The notes below the pieces were generated by a model. The model did no database searches. It had not been told where the DNA came from and was given only the letters and a program-made list of their open reading frames with translations. Position numbers and translations under genes: made by a program. From JBCBSZ01 sp039185015 (lineage in GTDB: Bacteria; Actinomycetota; Acidimicrobiia; Acidimicrobiales; Poriferisodalaceae), in contig JBCDAU010000054.1 in NCBI GenBank assembly GCA_039185015.1, forward strand, positions 1 through 32,662: DNA of 32,662 nucleotides, in the 5' to 3' direction. Positions 15,473 through 23,243 of this stretch are shown here, piece after piece; position 1 is the stretch's first letter, and each line of letters opens with the position of its first letter.

Positions 15473-16520
15473 TCCGTTCGAGCAGATGGCTGGGCAGGGC
15501 GGCGAGCAGGTCGACATCGGGAGTCCAGTGGAGCGAACCGAACGCTCGCTCGAACGCTGCATCGCACTCCTTCGCTAGACAGCGTGCGCACGACTGGACA
15601 TAGTCGAACGAGCCCGCCGTCCGCATCAGGTCGACGATCTCAGCGACCTGCTCACCATTTCGCGCGCGACGCGGCAGCCGAAGGAAGTCCGACATCCGAC
15701 TGCTCACGTCTGGGACGTCATGCTGGAGGAGGTGGGTGACGAGCAGGGTCCGCTTGCCCTCGATGAGGTCGTCGCAGGTCGTCTTGCCGTAGGCGGGATC
15801 GACGCCTGAGACGTTGAGGAGGTCGTCGACCACCTGGAAGAGTCCACCGACCAGCAGACCCCACAGCGTGATCGCCTCGTGATCGACCGGGACCCGGGAG
15901 CGGGCACTGCCGATCTCGGCTCCGATACGACACGGCTGGACCGACGTGTACCAGCTGGTCTTCTTGTAGACCATCGTCACGTAGTCGGACGCGCTCACGC
16001 GGGTGACCGCATCGTCTTGCCAGCCGAGCTCGAGCGCCTGACCCTCGATGGTCTCCATCGTCGTCTCGCGGAACTCCCGCATCACCCAGAGAGCGAGGTC
16101 GGTCTCGAGGACAGCGAAGTTCTGCTCGAGCTGCTCGAGGCTCAGCGCGAAGAGCGCATCACCGACGTTGATCGCAAGAGGCACGCCGACCTGCTCGTGG
16201 ATCGTTGGGCGACCGCGACGCAACGTCGACTGGTCTTCGATGTCGTCGTGCACCATGAAGGCCGTGTGGAGCAGCTCGAACGCGACAGCGGTCGGCATCG
16301 CGTCGGCACGGTCGCCGCCGAAGGCGCCGGCAGCTGCGATGCAGAGCGCAGGCCTGAGCCGCTTGCCGCCGCGAGCCGGGTACTCCGGGAGCAGCCGGTA
16401 GAGGTAGTCGTATGGCTCTCGCTCGGGCAGCGCTGCGCGCAGAGCGTCGTTGACGACGGCGGCGTACGCCTCGAGGTGCTCGTGGACGCTGTGCGACCGC
16501 GCATCGAGCCCGCGGCTCAC
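15465..16520 (-). CDS. Polyprenyl (probably farnesyl/geranylgeranyl) diphosphate synthase
   Basis: A 351-residue all-helical trans-prenyltransferase that condenses isopentenyl diphosphate onto an allylic diphosphate. Present are GGKRLRP (51-57), the first aspartate motif DDIED (92-96), RRGRPTIH (101-108), the region GGLFQVVDDLLN and EGKRTLL (254-260). The second motif reads DDLLN (232-236) where most family members have DDxxD; the two metal-binding aspartates remain. Phe lies four residues before the first motif, which would limit the product to short chains (C15 to C20), but chain length is not certain. It is the last gene of the operon, coupled to the beta-sandwich gene by GTGA. Isoprenoid synthases are known cargo of some family 2 encapsulins, so it is a cargo candidate here, though it has no obvious targeting tail. 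Confidence 0.9.
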   Translation of the reverse strand: MSRGLDARSHSVHEHLEAYAAVVNDALRAALPEREPYDYLYRLLPEYPARGGKRLRPALCIAAAGAFGGDRADAMPTAVAFELLHTAFMVHDDIEDQSTLRRGRPTIHEQVGVPLAINVGDALFALSLEQLEQNFAVLETDLALWVMREFRETTMETIEGQALELGWQDDAVTRVSASDYVTMVYKKTSWYTSVQPCRIGAEIGSARSRVPVDHEAITLWGLLVGGLFQVVDDLLNVSGVDPAYGKTTCDDLIEGKRTLLVTHLLQHDVPDVSSRMSDFLRLPRRARNGEQVAEIVDLMRTAGSFDYVQSCARCLAKECDAAFERAFGSLHWTPDVDLLAALPSHLLERTA

Positions 16521-17236
16521 TGGTTCAGTACTTCGATCTGCAGGAGCGCTGCCGTCTGTGTGAGCGGCAGCGTCTTCATCAGCCCGACGTACTGGCCGGG
16601 ACGGGTCTCGCGGGGTACAGCGAAGGTGATCCCCACACGCTCGGCATCGCGTGGGCCGAGCACGGGGATGCTCCGCGGCGAGAAGATCACGTCCTGGAAC
16701 GCGATGTAGCTGGGCTCGTCGGTGTTCGAGCGTCCGAGTGGGCCGAGGAGCGAGGTCGCGACGGGCCGCACCGGGCCCACCTCGGCCGATGTCACGTTCT
16801 CGATCACGACGCTGCCCCGGGCGATGTCACCGGCGGCGACCTGGCCGAGATCGATGTGCTCGACCGAAACCTCCTGCCGGCCGGCGTTGCGCACCACATC
16901 GGTCAGCGAGGAGAAGCCGAACTGCTCGGCGAGTGTGAGCGCCACGCCGGCGGCCATGGCTGCCCCACGCACCAGACCCGACATGACATCGACGCCCTGA
17001 CTCTCGGTGTACGACGTCGCCAACCGCCCCTCACGGGTCCGATCCTGCACCTCGCCGAGCAGTTCGCCGAGCAGGCGGGTGATGTCCTCCTCACCTGCGA
17101 TCGGCGGGGTCAGCTCCGTACGGGGTCGACCGGCGACGCCGGATGCGATCTCGGCTCCCTTCGCGACGAACCGGCTGGCCTCGGCAGCAGCCTGCTCGAT
17201 CGCGGCCCCGACCGGGCCCGGTGATCTCGGCGCCAT
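16517..17236 (-). CDS. Hypothetical protein: helical N-terminus and C-terminal beta-sandwich
   Basis: A 239-residue protein of unrecognised function. The first 115 residues are mostly helical and contain a small-residue-rich stretch (VDVMSGLVRGAAMAAGVAL, about 87 to 105) that could be a weak membrane or packing helix. The last 120 residues look like an Ig-like or NEW3-like beta-sandwich (VIENVTSAEVGPVRP; VIFSPRSIPVLGPRDAERV; RPGQYVGLMKTL). The ATG 17236 has AGGGGGA 6 bases upstream and lies 19 bases after the oxidoreductase stop; the longer frame is a shadow of that gene. There is no signal peptide. It could be an adaptor or scaffold for its operon partners; that is a guess from position only. 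Confidence 0.7.
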   Translation of the reverse strand: MAPRSPGPVGAAIEQAAAEASRFVAKGAEIASGVAGRPRTELTPPIAGEEDITRLLGELLGEVQDRTREGRLATSYTESQGVDVMSGLVRGAAMAAGVALTLAEQFGFSSLTDVVRNAGRQEVSVEHIDLGQVAAGDIARGSVVIENVTSAEVGPVRPVATSLLGPLGRSNTDEPSYIAFQDVIFSPRSIPVLGPRDAERVGITFAVPRETRPGQYVGLMKTLPLTQTAALLQIEVLNQ

Positions 17237-17255
17237 GTTCGTCCCCCTGTCGTAC

Positions 17256-20200
17256 TCAGATCGAGAGAACCCCGTCGAGGTGCTCCTCGCCGGGATCGAG
17301 TCGTAGGTCATCCATCCGCTCGCGCCACTCCGCAGCCGAGCGACGCAAGGCCAATGGCGTGTCGCTCCTGAGCTCCGCCTCGAGTGCATCCTTGCGCATG
17401 CGTCCGACCACCGCAGCCGCCGCGGCCAGACCGCTCAGCACCGCTCCTTCGGCGTAGCCGGCGTTGATCCCACACCGGGTCCAGTCGCCGGCCAGCGCAA
17501 CGTTCCGTACGCCGGAGTCTCCGGGCAGCAGCCGGGCACCGACGCTGCCAGGAACCGACTGGACATAGAGGCTCGACGGCTCGACGTTGGCCTGGCTGTA
17601 GAAGCGGCGGGCGAAGTCGAAGACGCCCTGTTGGTCCGCTTCGTCGAGCTCGGGGCGGCGCCGTCGGAGGAACTCCATCGGCGTCGTGGGCACGAACTCC
17701 TCCGGTGGCGTGTTGGCGAGGGCGAGCGTCGTGGCAAGCGACTGGATCTCGTCGTTCACTGCCTCGATGCGGTCGGCGATCGCGAACCGCTGCGTCTCCC
17801 ACGCCTCCAAGGAGTCCACCGAAGCCGCGAGCCGCTCGGCGAGCTGAGGCTGATGCTCCAGATGCGGAAATGCGTCCAGCTGCGCAACGACTCGATCACG
17901 CACCGACACCGGGGACAGTCGACGATCGAGACCAGCACCGCCGGTCCCGCCCCGCAGCGGATGCAGCGTCCGCTCGGCCTGCAGAAGCACATCGACGGCG
18001 GAGCCCATCAGCTCCGCTCCGGTGATCAGGGCCGCGGTCGGACCGAGCGACGGGATCGATCGCCCTGCCCCAGCGGCGACCTCGGCCTCGGCGAGGAATT
18101 GCGCCATCCGCCCGTCCAGGTCCCACCGGCGCTGATCTTCCCAACCCAAGATCCACGGGAGATCGAGCCGGCGTGGATACCGCTTGAGACCTGGCCCCCA
18201 GATCTCGTGAAGGTCTCGGCGCATGAACCGGAGCGCGTTGCGGAACGCATCCCACTGCCGCACCAGGCCGTGCAGGAATCGCTCGCGCGCTTCCTGCGGT
18301 GGAAGTCGCAGCACCGGATCGGCAGCGTGGCCGCTCGTGCGTCCGGTGAGCACGTTGCAGAAGTAGGCGATGGAGCCGTCGACGAAGTCCGCGGGCCAGG
18401 ACTCGCTCGCCCGGGTGAGGGACATGTCCGACCAGGTGTCGAAGGGCTCGACGAACCCCCCGACGATGAGGCCGGCGGAGCCGACCCGCATCGCTTCGGC
18501 CTGTTCTCGGTGCTCCTCCGCCAGGAGATCCTCGGTGGAGCGACCGGCCCACAGCTGAGCTGCCTGGGTCTGCACCGTCTCGAGCGACTCGACCATGTTG
18601 CGCCAGTTGACGCAGTTGTCGATCAGCTCGGATGCGACGTAGGGGAGGACGCCGAGTGGCACGGCCATCACGACTTCGGCACCCTCGTGCCACGAGTCCG
18701 AACAGTCGACATCGCCGATCACCTCGACGGAGAGGCGCCAGGTCTCGGTGCGCTCGGCCGCAACCGGCGTGCGTCGCCACTCAACCGCGTTGCGGTCGAA
18801 CGAGACGTTCACCTCCCGCCCGTCACTACCCAGATCTTGCCAGTCGTCCCACATCGGTACGGGCTGCACCGGCCGGGGATCGTTGACGTACACACCGGCT
18901 TGCCGCTTCGCCCACCGCTGAGGGTCGACGACCAGCAGGTGCTTCCGGGGGAAGCGAGGCCACTGCGACTCGAAGACGTTCGCCTGGACCTCCGGCGGCC
19001 AGATGTCATCGGTCTCGGTGACCAGCCCGGAGGCGTCGAGCCCCCAGCACGGCGAAACCCCATCACCATTGGCGTCGCGCCACATCGGGAACGACGGCCA
19101 GGATCCGCAGACACTCGACCAGTCCGTATCTCCCATCAACGGCTGGACCTCGCACGGTTCGCTGTCGCTCGCTCGGCTGGGATGCTGCAGCGAGAATTCG
19201 AGCGCGACGACGCGCCAGTCCGCATCGATCAGGCTCGCCATCGCCTCTCCGCCTCGGGCCAGATCCTGCAGTTCGGGGACCGACTGGACGTGCTTGTCCG
19301 GAGGGGCGACGTAGACGTGATCGAGCCGATGGCAGAAGTGGAAGTCGACCGGCACCTGGTAGCGCTCGGTCTCCCACCGATCCTCGCCCGAGGTCAGCAC
19401 TCGGTAGGCGGGGCTGAAGAGCAGATCGGCCATGCTCGTCTTCATCTTCCACATCACGTGACCGCGGTAGAAGAACAGCAACTTGGCGAGACCTCGGAGC
19501 GCCGTGCCGGCGCCGACGCTCGGTTGGTCGGGGTCACCATCGACGTAGCCGAAGGCGAGGTCGTAGACCGCGGCGGTGATCACGGCGTTGCCCGCCGCCT
19601 CCTTGCTGCAGCCGTTCTTGATCAGCCACTCGCGGAAGTCGAGATCATCGATGACGTCGAGGCCACCGGGTCGATCGAGGAGGCCATCGACGACGATGCC
19701 GTGGGCCACGGCCACCAGCACGTCGACGAAGTACCACGCCCGACGATGGGAGTCAGAGGCGCGGATGGCATCGTTGACCTCGGACTGGAGCCAGTCGCGA
19801 AGCCGGGCCAGCATGGTGGACAGAACCTTGCGGAGCGAGCTGTCGGCGGCGAGGAGGTCACTGCCGAATTCCGGCGCTGCGACGAGTTCGTCGACGAGCT
19901 CGAGGGCTGCGGGGAGCAGCAGAGCTTCACCACCGGGAGCGAGACGACCGAGCCACCGCCTCGTCCAACCGGTGACACCGATACCCGACCGCTCGATGTC
20001 CGCCCGAATGCGAATCGGCCCGACGTCCGGTGAGATGTCCGCGCTGATGGAGCGGAGGTATCGCTCTGCGAGCCGAAGCGAGTGTCGGAGGAGTCGGCTG
20101 ATGGTGAAGCGCTCGTGGTCCTCGTCCCAGGGCCGAGCGTGCTCGTCCTCGTCGGGTGGGAACTCGGCCAGCCAGAGCTTCCACTGTCCTCGATGCAGCT

Positions 20201-20603
20201 CCATCGACCCGATCACGTCGGTGGGCTCGAACCACTCCTCGGTGGGGAGATCCGGGCGTTGGCCGCCGTCGCTACTCCTGTCCGGCGAGTTCCGGATTGC
20301 CTCGAGCATGTTGTCGAGGACACGGAAGGTGTGGTGGTAGCTGCCGAACCACACGTGCAAACCGTGCTCTTCGATACGACTGCCGAACCCGGGGTGGAGG
20401 CTCCGCCCTGACGCTGCCTTGCCGCCGAGTCGCCAGCCCATCTGATACAGCCGGATCTCCTGGTCGGCCGGCGCCCCCTGCACCGAGCCCGCCTCGCTGA
20501 GTGCCAAGGCCGCGGACACACCGCCGACTCCACCCCCGACGATGATGACGGGTCGGGCTGCGGGCTTCGCCTCGTCGCTGCTGGCAGCGTCGTCGGGGTT
20601 CAC
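17256..20603 (-). CDS. Very large FAD-dependent oxidoreductase, phytoene-desaturase/amine-oxidase type
   Basis: A 1115-residue flavoprotein. The N-terminal Rossmann motif is VIIVGGGVGGVSAALALSEAG (glycines at 23 to 28), then MGWRLGGKAASGR, as in carotenoid desaturases and flavin amine oxidases. The C-terminal FAD-binding end is VRNVALAGDWTRCGINAGYAEGAVLSG (about 1032 to 1058). The usual length of such enzymes is about 500, so roughly 500 residues are inserted between the two FAD parts, without a domain I recognise. GTG 20603 is preferred because it overlaps the previous stop as GTGA; GTG 20618 is the alternative. The C-terminal tail (EEHLDGVLSI) is acidic then hydrophobic. With the synthase at the operon end, a long-chain isoprenoid or other lipid substrate is plausible. 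Confidence 0.85.
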   Translation of the reverse strand: MNPDDAASSDEAKPAARPVIIVGGGVGGVSAALALSEAGSVQGAPADQEIRLYQMGWRLGGKAASGRSLHPGFGSRIEEHGLHVWFGSYHHTFRVLDNMLEAIRNSPDRSSDGGQRPDLPTEEWFEPTDVIGSMELHRGQWKLWLAEFPPDEDEHARPWDEDHERFTISRLLRHSLRLAERYLRSISADISPDVGPIRIRADIERSGIGVTGWTRRWLGRLAPGGEALLLPAALELVDELVAAPEFGSDLLAADSSLRKVLSTMLARLRDWLQSEVNDAIRASDSHRRAWYFVDVLVAVAHGIVVDGLLDRPGGLDVIDDLDFREWLIKNGCSKEAAGNAVITAAVYDLAFGYVDGDPDQPSVGAGTALRGLAKLLFFYRGHVMWKMKTSMADLLFSPAYRVLTSGEDRWETERYQVPVDFHFCHRLDHVYVAPPDKHVQSVPELQDLARGGEAMASLIDADWRVVALEFSLQHPSRASDSEPCEVQPLMGDTDWSSVCGSWPSFPMWRDANGDGVSPCWGLDASGLVTETDDIWPPEVQANVFESQWPRFPRKHLLVVDPQRWAKRQAGVYVNDPRPVQPVPMWDDWQDLGSDGREVNVSFDRNAVEWRRTPVAAERTETWRLSVEVIGDVDCSDSWHEGAEVVMAVPLGVLPYVASELIDNCVNWRNMVESLETVQTQAAQLWAGRSTEDLLAEEHREQAEAMRVGSAGLIVGGFVEPFDTWSDMSLTRASESWPADFVDGSIAYFCNVLTGRTSGHAADPVLRLPPQEARERFLHGLVRQWDAFRNALRFMRRDLHEIWGPGLKRYPRRLDLPWILGWEDQRRWDLDGRMAQFLAEAEVAAGAGRSIPSLGPTAALITGAELMGSAVDVLLQAERTLHPLRGGTGGAGLDRRLSPVSVRDRVVAQLDAFPHLEHQPQLAERLAASVDSLEAWETQRFAIADRIEAVNDEIQSLATTLALANTPPEEFVPTTPMEFLRRRRPELDEADQQGVFDFARRFYSQANVEPSSLYVQSVPGSVGARLLPGDSGVRNVALAGDWTRCGINAGYAEGAVLSGLAAAAAVVGRMRKDALEAELRSDTPLALRRSAAEWRERMDDLRLDPGEEHLDGVLSI

Positions 20604-22222
20604 GGACGGCCCGACCACTGCCGGTTGGCGCCGCGTTCCCAGATGACCTGGGCGGTGTCGACGAAGAAGTCGAACTCCATCTCGAACGCATACTCGACGG
20701 TCTCCCGGCGGGAGAGACCGAGCTCACGTCGGAACGGGTTGCTATCGAGGTTCTGGGTGACGAGCTCGAGTCCGGTGTCGGGCACCGACGGGTCTGCGAG
20801 CCAACCGCCGCCGGCGGCGGTGAACCCCCTCATCTCGATGTTGGCGGCAAGGATCGCCTGATAACAGGCACGAGCGGGCTCGACGCCGTCGCGGATCTGC
20901 TTGAGGAAGACCAGCGGGACCTCGCCGTTCACCACCACCTGCGGGATGTCGAGCAGGAACGACGCTGCGTTGCGCTGCTCCAGCGCTTCGAGCAGGAAGA
21001 AGTTGAGGAGGTCGCGATCCGGCTTGCTGTTGGGCCCGCGGATGCGGAGTGTGGGCGCGCCCGCTTGGTACGGGCCGAAGGCGGGACCCTCCATGCGAGT
21101 GCGGAGGCGGAGGTCGCTCATCAGCCCGATGATGTTCCGGAGCGCCTCGCCGCCGCGCAGCCAGCGGCGGCGCCACTCGGGACCACCCTCCGGCTCATCG
21201 CGAGCCAGCCCCTCGGCCGGCCGATGCGGGTAAGCAGCCACCTGGTGCAGCCGGATCGGGTGGTCGACGGCCTCGACCTCAAGCCAACCAGCGGCGATTC
21301 CACCTTCATCGTCGAAGGGGATCGTCGTTCTCACGCTCTCGCTGCTCGTCGCGTCCCTATCTGCGAGGTCGTAGATCGTCGGCTGGGCCATCGCCGATGC
21401 TCCGTCGCCGAGCGTCACCTTGATGGCAGCGGTCGTGCCCTGGGCGACGGACCAGTAGATGGCCACGGATCCGACCCGTTCGCGTTCGGTGAAGTCGAGC
21501 CGGATCGCCGTGCCCGGCGCGAGCTCCTTCATGTCGTGAGGTCCGAGGCCCGCCTTCGGCACCTCCTCGAGCTCCGGCGCCAGCTTCTCCGTGGGGATTC
21601 GCTTGGGCTCGATCCGGAAGAGCTCGGCCGGGGTCAGCATCGGCGGCTCGGGCCGACCGAAGTCGCGCACCTCCTCGCCGACCACCCGCAGGGTATGTCG
21701 ATCGACCGGGAGCTCCATCGACTGGGCGAACGCCGGCTCGGCCGCCTGAAGCCGATCCTCGCCGTTGACCTCGATGCGCCCCAGCTGCTTGGGCCAGCCG
21801 TACACCTCGCGCCCGTTGGCGAGCGGCGGCCCTCGATCGACCCACATGTAGGGCAGGAACCAGCCGAGCTGCTCGTTCCGGACGTCCATGGTGAGCGTCC
21901 AGAACGCCACCTCGCGCTCGCTGACCATCCCAAGCCGACGGTCAGGCGGGTCAGCCGAGCCCATCTCCTGGACGTCACTGAAGACCACCATCACGTAGTC
22001 GGTGATCGCCCGGTACTCGACGAACCCTTCGGATGGATCGTTGAGGTAGGTCTGGAGCATCAGGTTGAGCGCCTCTTCGCTCGCCCTGATGAGAAACCCG
22101 CGAAAGTGCGTCCGCCGAGCAACGTACGGCGGACGATGCACCATCTCGCCGCCCCGTTCTACGTAGCTGGGCAACGCACTGTTCTCAGACCAGGATGGCA
22201 GCGCCCCCGACCTCATGCTCAC
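20600..22222 (-). CDS. Acetoacetate-decarboxylase-family protein with a large internal insert
   Basis: A 540-residue protein; usual family length is about 250. Early part: EREVAFWTLTMDV (102-114), LPYMWVDRGPPLANGREVYGWPKQLG (123-148). The lysine after Pro (K145) aligns with the Schiff-base lysine 115 of Clostridium acetoacetate decarboxylase, while the neighbouring lysine 116 that tunes it is Gln here. Late part: FFLLEALEQRNAASFLLDI and FLKQIRDGVEPARACYQAI, typical of the C-terminal half of the fold. Between them lies an insert of some 150 to 200 residues including a beta-rich segment (AIRLDFTERERVGSVAIYW). Decarboxylation is therefore uncertain; family members also act as other lyases or hydrolases. 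It overlaps the encapsulin-like gene by 4 bases and the FAD oxidoreductase by 4, hence is probably produced with them. Confidence 0.82.
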   Translation of the reverse strand: MSMRSGALPSWSENSALPSYVERGGEMVHRPPYVARRTHFRGFLIRASEEALNLMLQTYLNDPSEGFVEYRAITDYVMVVFSDVQEMGSADPPDRRLGMVSEREVAFWTLTMDVRNEQLGWFLPYMWVDRGPPLANGREVYGWPKQLGRIEVNGEDRLQAAEPAFAQSMELPVDRHTLRVVGEEVRDFGRPEPPMLTPAELFRIEPKRIPTEKLAPELEEVPKAGLGPHDMKELAPGTAIRLDFTERERVGSVAIYWSVAQGTTAAIKVTLGDGASAMAQPTIYDLADRDATSSESVRTTIPFDDEGGIAAGWLEVEAVDHPIRLHQVAAYPHRPAEGLARDEPEGGPEWRRRWLRGGEALRNIIGLMSDLRLRTRMEGPAFGPYQAGAPTLRIRGPNSKPDRDLLNFFLLEALEQRNAASFLLDIPQVVVNGEVPLVFLKQIRDGVEPARACYQAILAANIEMRGFTAAGGGWLADPSVPDTGLELVTQNLDSNPFRRELGLSRRETVEYAFEMEFDFFVDTAQVIWERGANRQWSGRP

Positions 22223-23238
22223 TTGATGACAACGACTGCCGTCTTGATCGGGGTGCGAAGCAGAAAGTGACTCCGCACCCTGATCACAGGTTCGCCCTCG
22301 TCTGAGTAGCCACCGAAGTCAAGGGTGGGCTCGCCAGTACGGACGATCTCGCACCCCCCTCCCGATGTTGCGAAAGCCACGAGCTGCGCACCTCGCGTGC
22401 CGTTCGCTGTCGGCGCGTTGGCCTTCACCAGCGAGTTCGAACGAATGACCGAGCCACCCTCAGCCAGAGCTTCGAGAACCTCGATCTCTGATGTCGGAGC
22501 AACAGTCCCGGCCGCCTTGCTGTACAGATCCGTGTGAAGAACGAGCACGAACGGTCCTGAATGCTCCTGCAGCAGCTTCCTCGTAGCCGTCTGGGCTACA
22601 AGGGCTGCGTCGCCGCTTCGAAGGCCCGCTTGGCCCGCGTTTTCCATCTTGGTAACGGTCTGTAGCCGATCCGTCTCGGCCTTTGGATCGAGACCCTCCG
22701 GTGCGTTCCGAGGTCCATCGAGTGTTTCTCCGGACCGAAGACCAGTCGTGAAGTGGTTCTTGATCCTCACCCCCTTGAACTCGTCACTGACGTTCTTGGC
22801 ATGCAGAGCGACGTGATCCTCGGCTCGACCCAGGCGACTCGCTGCGTTCCGCAGGAGAAGCACGAGTCCGTCCCAGTCGGTGCGCCCGAGCGGAGCGATC
22901 TGCACCACGGCAGAGAGATCGACCGGCCTCGCTCCCTCTCCAAGCAAGGCGAAGTCGATCACGTCGTCTGGCTGGTCGAGGCTCCAGTTTCCGACCGTGC
23001 CGGCTACGTGCGGAGCCCGGACGACCGGTATCGAGTTGACGACCGGCGAAGCGCGCCGTGCCTCGGCGCGGATCAGCTCATTGAGCTCGTCCTCCCACCC
23101 ATCAGGCCACCCCAGCATCGATCCAACGTGACCCACGTTTCCACCTCTCTGCGCTCGAGCTGCCGCTCCGGACGTCTCGGGCTCGTGTCGTTCTCCGCTG
23201 CCGTCGTCGGTCGTACGACGAGTTGCCTTGGCTTCCAT
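22219..23238 (-). CDS. Encapsulin-like shell protein (HK97 fold, Linocin_M18/CFP29 type)
   Basis: A 339-residue protein whose pattern follows classical encapsulins along its length. Helix WEDELNELIRAEARR (48-62) corresponds to the N-terminal cargo-side helix; LLRNAASRLGRAEDHVALHA (128-147) to the long spine helix ending in AEFEDxVIF in Thermotoga; GPFVLVLHTDLYSKA (228-242) to GPYTLVINTDRW; EVLEALAEGGSVIRSNSL (253-270) to the A-domain helix and strand; and GGCEIVRTGEPTLDFGGYSD with FLLRTPIKTAVVVIK (294-339) to the final GGDFKLILGQDLSIGY...F-x-P strands. It has a polar N-terminal extension of about 45 residues and a roughly 45-residue insert (163 to 208). ATG 23238 has GGAGG 8 bases upstream and is preferred to GTG 23244. 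By analogy it should self-assemble into a hollow shell; family 1 versus 3 cannot be settled by eye. Third codon positions look less GC-rich than in the neighbours. Confidence 0.75.
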   Translation of the reverse strand: MEAKATRRTTDDGSGERHEPETSGAAARAQRGGNVGHVGSMLGWPDGWEDELNELIRAEARRASPVVNSIPVVRAPHVAGTVGNWSLDQPDDVIDFALLGEGARPVDLSAVVQIAPLGRTDWDGLVLLLRNAASRLGRAEDHVALHAKNVSDEFKGVRIKNHFTTGLRSGETLDGPRNAPEGLDPKAETDRLQTVTKMENAGQAGLRSGDAALVAQTATRKLLQEHSGPFVLVLHTDLYSKAAGTVAPTSEIEVLEALAEGGSVIRSNSLVKANAPTANGTRGAQLVAFATSGGGCEIVRTGEPTLDFGGYSDEGEPVIRVRSHFLLRTPIKTAVVVIK

Positions 23239-23243
23239 CCGCA

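Noticed and set aside
17631..20033. An 800-codon plus-strand open frame inside the large FAD oxidoreductase
   Set aside because: Antisense shadow; the minus-strand product has both FAD-binding ends in one continuous frame.
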